Shown here: one piece after another, positions 62,378-64,000 of the stretch | Layout: each line of letters opens with the position of its first letter | Position numbering within the stretch: the stretch's first letter is position 1 | NCBI RefSeq assembly: GCF_004362805.1 | Contig: NZ_SNYF01000006.1 | Location: 682,001-746,000, forward strand | DNA length: 64,000 bases | Direction of reading: 5' to 3' | Source of the DNA: Algoriphagus boseongensis | GTDB taxonomy: Bacteria > Bacteroidota > Bacteroidia > Cytophagales > Cyclobacteriaceae | Notes under the pieces: generated by a model | Told to the model about the DNA's origin: nothing | What the model saw: only the letters and a program-made list of their open reading frames with translations | Databases searched by the model: none | Translations under genes and position numbers: made by a program

Positions 62378-64000
62378 ATGAAAATCATCAAGTTTGGAGG
62401 TTCCTCCGTAGCGAATCCCGAAAACATCCGTAAGGTTTTTGCCATAATCCAAGAAAAACTCAAATTCCACGAAGTTGCAGTTGTTTTTTCAGCTTTTGGA
62501 GGAGTGACGGAAAGTCTTCTGACAATTGCCAGATTGGCTCGAGAAGGAGATCAGGCATACAGGGATTTATTGCAAACCTTGGAAGAAAAGCACCTAGATA
62601 TTGTGAGGCAGCTAATTACTGTGCAACACCATTCTTCGGTGATGACCTACGTGAAGGTCAGATTTAAAGAATTGGAGGATCTTTTTCATGGGATTTTTCT
62701 GATAAAAGAGAATTCTGCCAGAACGCTGGATTATGTAGCCAGCTTTGGGGAGCGATTGTCAGCATTCATTTTGGCTGAGGCTATGTCTGGAAAAGGCATC
62801 AAAACCCAATTTGTGGATGCCAGAGAGGTCATCCGAACCAACGATCGCTTTGGGCAGGCACGAGTGGACTATGAAGTGACCAATGAATTAATCCGTGACT
62901 TCTTTTCTAAAAATGAAGGTGTGAAGGTTATCACAGGATTTATAGCCTCCACAGCAAAAGGTGAAACTACCACCCTTGGGCGTTCTGGTTCAGACTATAC
63001 TGCTGCAATTTTTGCAGGGGCTTTGGATGCGGAGGATCTGGAAATCTGGACTGACGTTTCCGGTGTTTTGACCTCAGATCCTAAGTTGGTCTACACCGCA
63101 TTTACCATCCCTCAATTGAGTTATAATGAGGCGATGGAATTGTCGCACTTCGGGGCAAAGGTGATTTTCCCGGCTACCATGCAGCCGGCGATGAAGAAAA
63201 ACATCCCGATCTACATCAAAAATACCTTTGAGCCTGAAAATCCGGGTACCCTAATCAACGGGGAAGTAAGCCATGGCGCTCTGATCAAGGGGATCAGTTC
63301 CATGTCTAATATTTCTATCGTAACAGTGCAAGGTGCTGGATTGATCGAAGGCGGAGCTACAGTAAGTCGAGTTTTTAAAGCTTTAGCTGAAGCCAAAGTC
63401 AATATTGTGTTGATTTCTCAGGCTTCCTCAGAGCATAGTATCTGTTTGGCTATCAAAACTCAGGAATCTTATCTAGCCAAGGAGGCGATTGAAAAAGAGT
63501 TTTTCTACGAAATTAAATCCGGTGAAATGGACCATGTTTTTCTATTGCATGGGCTATCAACCATAGCTGTGGTTGGGGAAAACATGAAGCAAAACCCAGG
63601 GGCCTCAGGAAGAATGTTTCGGGCTTTGGGCCGAAACAATGTAAACGTAGCCGCAATTGCTCAGGGAAGTTCGGAACTGAATATTTCGGCAGTAATTCCT
63701 CAGGCCGATCTTCAAAAAGCTCTCAACGCCCTACACGAAGCTTTTTTCCTTTCTGAAAACAAAGTTCTTCACGTTTTCTTGGTGGGAACAGGGCTTATCG
63801 GAAAAGCTTTGATGAAAATGATCGCTCATCAGCAGCATAAATTGTTGAAAAATAACGAGCTGGACATCCAAGTTCATGGATTAGCTAATAGCAGGTACAT
63901 GGCATTCCATGAAGATGGGTTTGATCTCAAAACACCTTATGTCCTAAGTGAAACAGACCAGGCGGTAGATTTGGATCAATTCATTTCCAAAATGGAGGAG
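62378..64000 (+). CDS. thrA: Bifunctional aspartokinase/homoserine dehydrogenase, 5' part
   Basis: 541 codons from ATG 62378 to the window edge without a stop. The aspartokinase domain begins with KFGGSSVA at 5-12 and has LDYVASFGERLSA, RSGSDYTAAI and WTDVSGVLTSDPKLV. Two ACT-type regulatory domains span about 305-460 (SIVTVQGAGLIEGGATVSRV, GRNNVNVAAIAQGSSELNIS). The homoserine dehydrogenase domain starts with the nucleotide motif GTGLIGKAL near 469-477 and is cut off. It catalyses the first and third steps towards threonine, methionine and isoleucine. The Thr/Met/Ile-rich leader upstream implies attenuation control. thrB and thrC may follow outside the window. Confidence 0.96.
   Translation, partial: MKIIKFGGSSVANPENIRKVFAIIQEKLKFHEVAVVFSAFGGVTESLLTIARLAREGDQAYRDLLQTLEEKHLDIVRQLITVQHHSSVMTYVKVRFKELEDLFHGIFLIKENSARTLDYVASFGERLSAFILAEAMSGKGIKTQFVDAREVIRTNDRFGQARVDYEVTNELIRDFFSKNEGVKVITGFIASTAKGETTTLGRSGSDYTAAIFAGALDAEDLEIWTDVSGVLTSDPKLVYTAFTIPQLSYNEAMELSHFGAKVIFPATMQPAMKKNIPIYIKNTFEPENPGTLINGEVSHGALIKGISSMSNISIVTVQGAGLIEGGATVSRVFKALAEAKVNIVLISQASSEHSICLAIKTQESYLAKEAIEKEFFYEIKSGEMDHVFLLHGLSTIAVVGENMKQNPGASGRMFRALGRNNVNVAAIAQGSSELNISAVIPQADLQKALNALHEAFFLSENKVLHVFLVGTGLIGKALMKMIAHQQHKLLKNNELDIQVHGLANSRYMAFHEDGFDLKTPYVLSETDQAVDLDQFISKMEE

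Noticed and set aside
1-64000. CRISPR arrays, insertion-sequence transposases, prophage genes, rRNA
   Set aside because: Read for but not found: no regular spaced repeats, no transposase or integrase motifs, and no rRNA segments.

Overview
The window looks like a chromosomal segment of an aerobic Bacteroidota, most likely order Cytophagales and close to the Cyclobacteriaceae (Algoriphagus-like). Support: a SusD-type C-terminus, many short Bacteroidota-style lipoproteins, a type IX secretion sorting domain, a TonB-dependent receptor with an N-terminal carboxypeptidase-regulatory domain, DUF5916, DUF1501/DUF1549-DUF1553 genes, and promoters of the TTTG-N19/20-TAnnTTTG type instead of -35/-10 boxes. 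Genus-level placement is inference.

Layout. 1-1170: tail of a SusD-like gene, a lipoprotein and a terminator. 1262-7573: 2-oxoglutarate dehydrogenase E1, E2 and E3 (sucA, sucB, lpd); a four-helix-bundle gene with an early stop codon sits between sucB and lpd, flanked by 38-bp imperfect inverted repeats. 7660-8433: DUF2520 protein. 8612-11317: a compact four-gene cluster of unknown function (DUF2589, a 386-residue partner, a second DUF2589, a small zinc-ribbon protein). 11318-18901: mostly minus-strand housekeeping and secreted enzymes (pirin, GNAT-nitrilase fusion, M20 amidase, acyl-ACP desaturase, beta-propeller lipoprotein, esterase). 19068-28985: M19 dipeptidase, then a module typical of Planctomycetes and marine Bacteroidota (cytochrome c/DUF1549/LamG/DUF1553, Tat-exported DUF1501, an FG-GAP lipoprotein, and a DUF2231-cytochrome c-LRR protein).

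29175-49682: ClpB, a flavin-binding oxidase-like protein, DUF5916 with a TonB receptor, a CaCA antiporter, DsrE, a CPA2 antiporter, S9 peptidase, PD40 lipoprotein and an amidohydrolase. 49824-50364: a ParD/ParE toxin-antitoxin pair. 50390-55893: a T9SS cargo protein, murF, DUF2461, a lipoprotein and a YbjQ-domain protein. 55939-56251: tRNA-Ala(GGC) with its own promoter and terminator, flanked by two damaged tRNA-Ala-like copies that each carry the same 19-nt near-palindrome in a loop. 56259-61967: recR, clpS, SSS symporter, an alkyltransferase-like protein, MscS, SDR, NTF2-like, Gre-like and META-domain genes. 62224-64000: a threonine-rich leader peptide upstream of bifunctional aspartokinase/homoserine dehydrogenase (thrA), which runs off the window.

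Best candidates for something not yet described: the DUF2589 cluster (8612-11317), the tRNA-Ala copies with palindromic inserts (55939-56209), the inverted-repeat cassette inside the 2-oxoglutarate dehydrogenase locus (5664-6169), and the thrA attenuator-like leader. All assignments come from reading the sequence; no database search was run.
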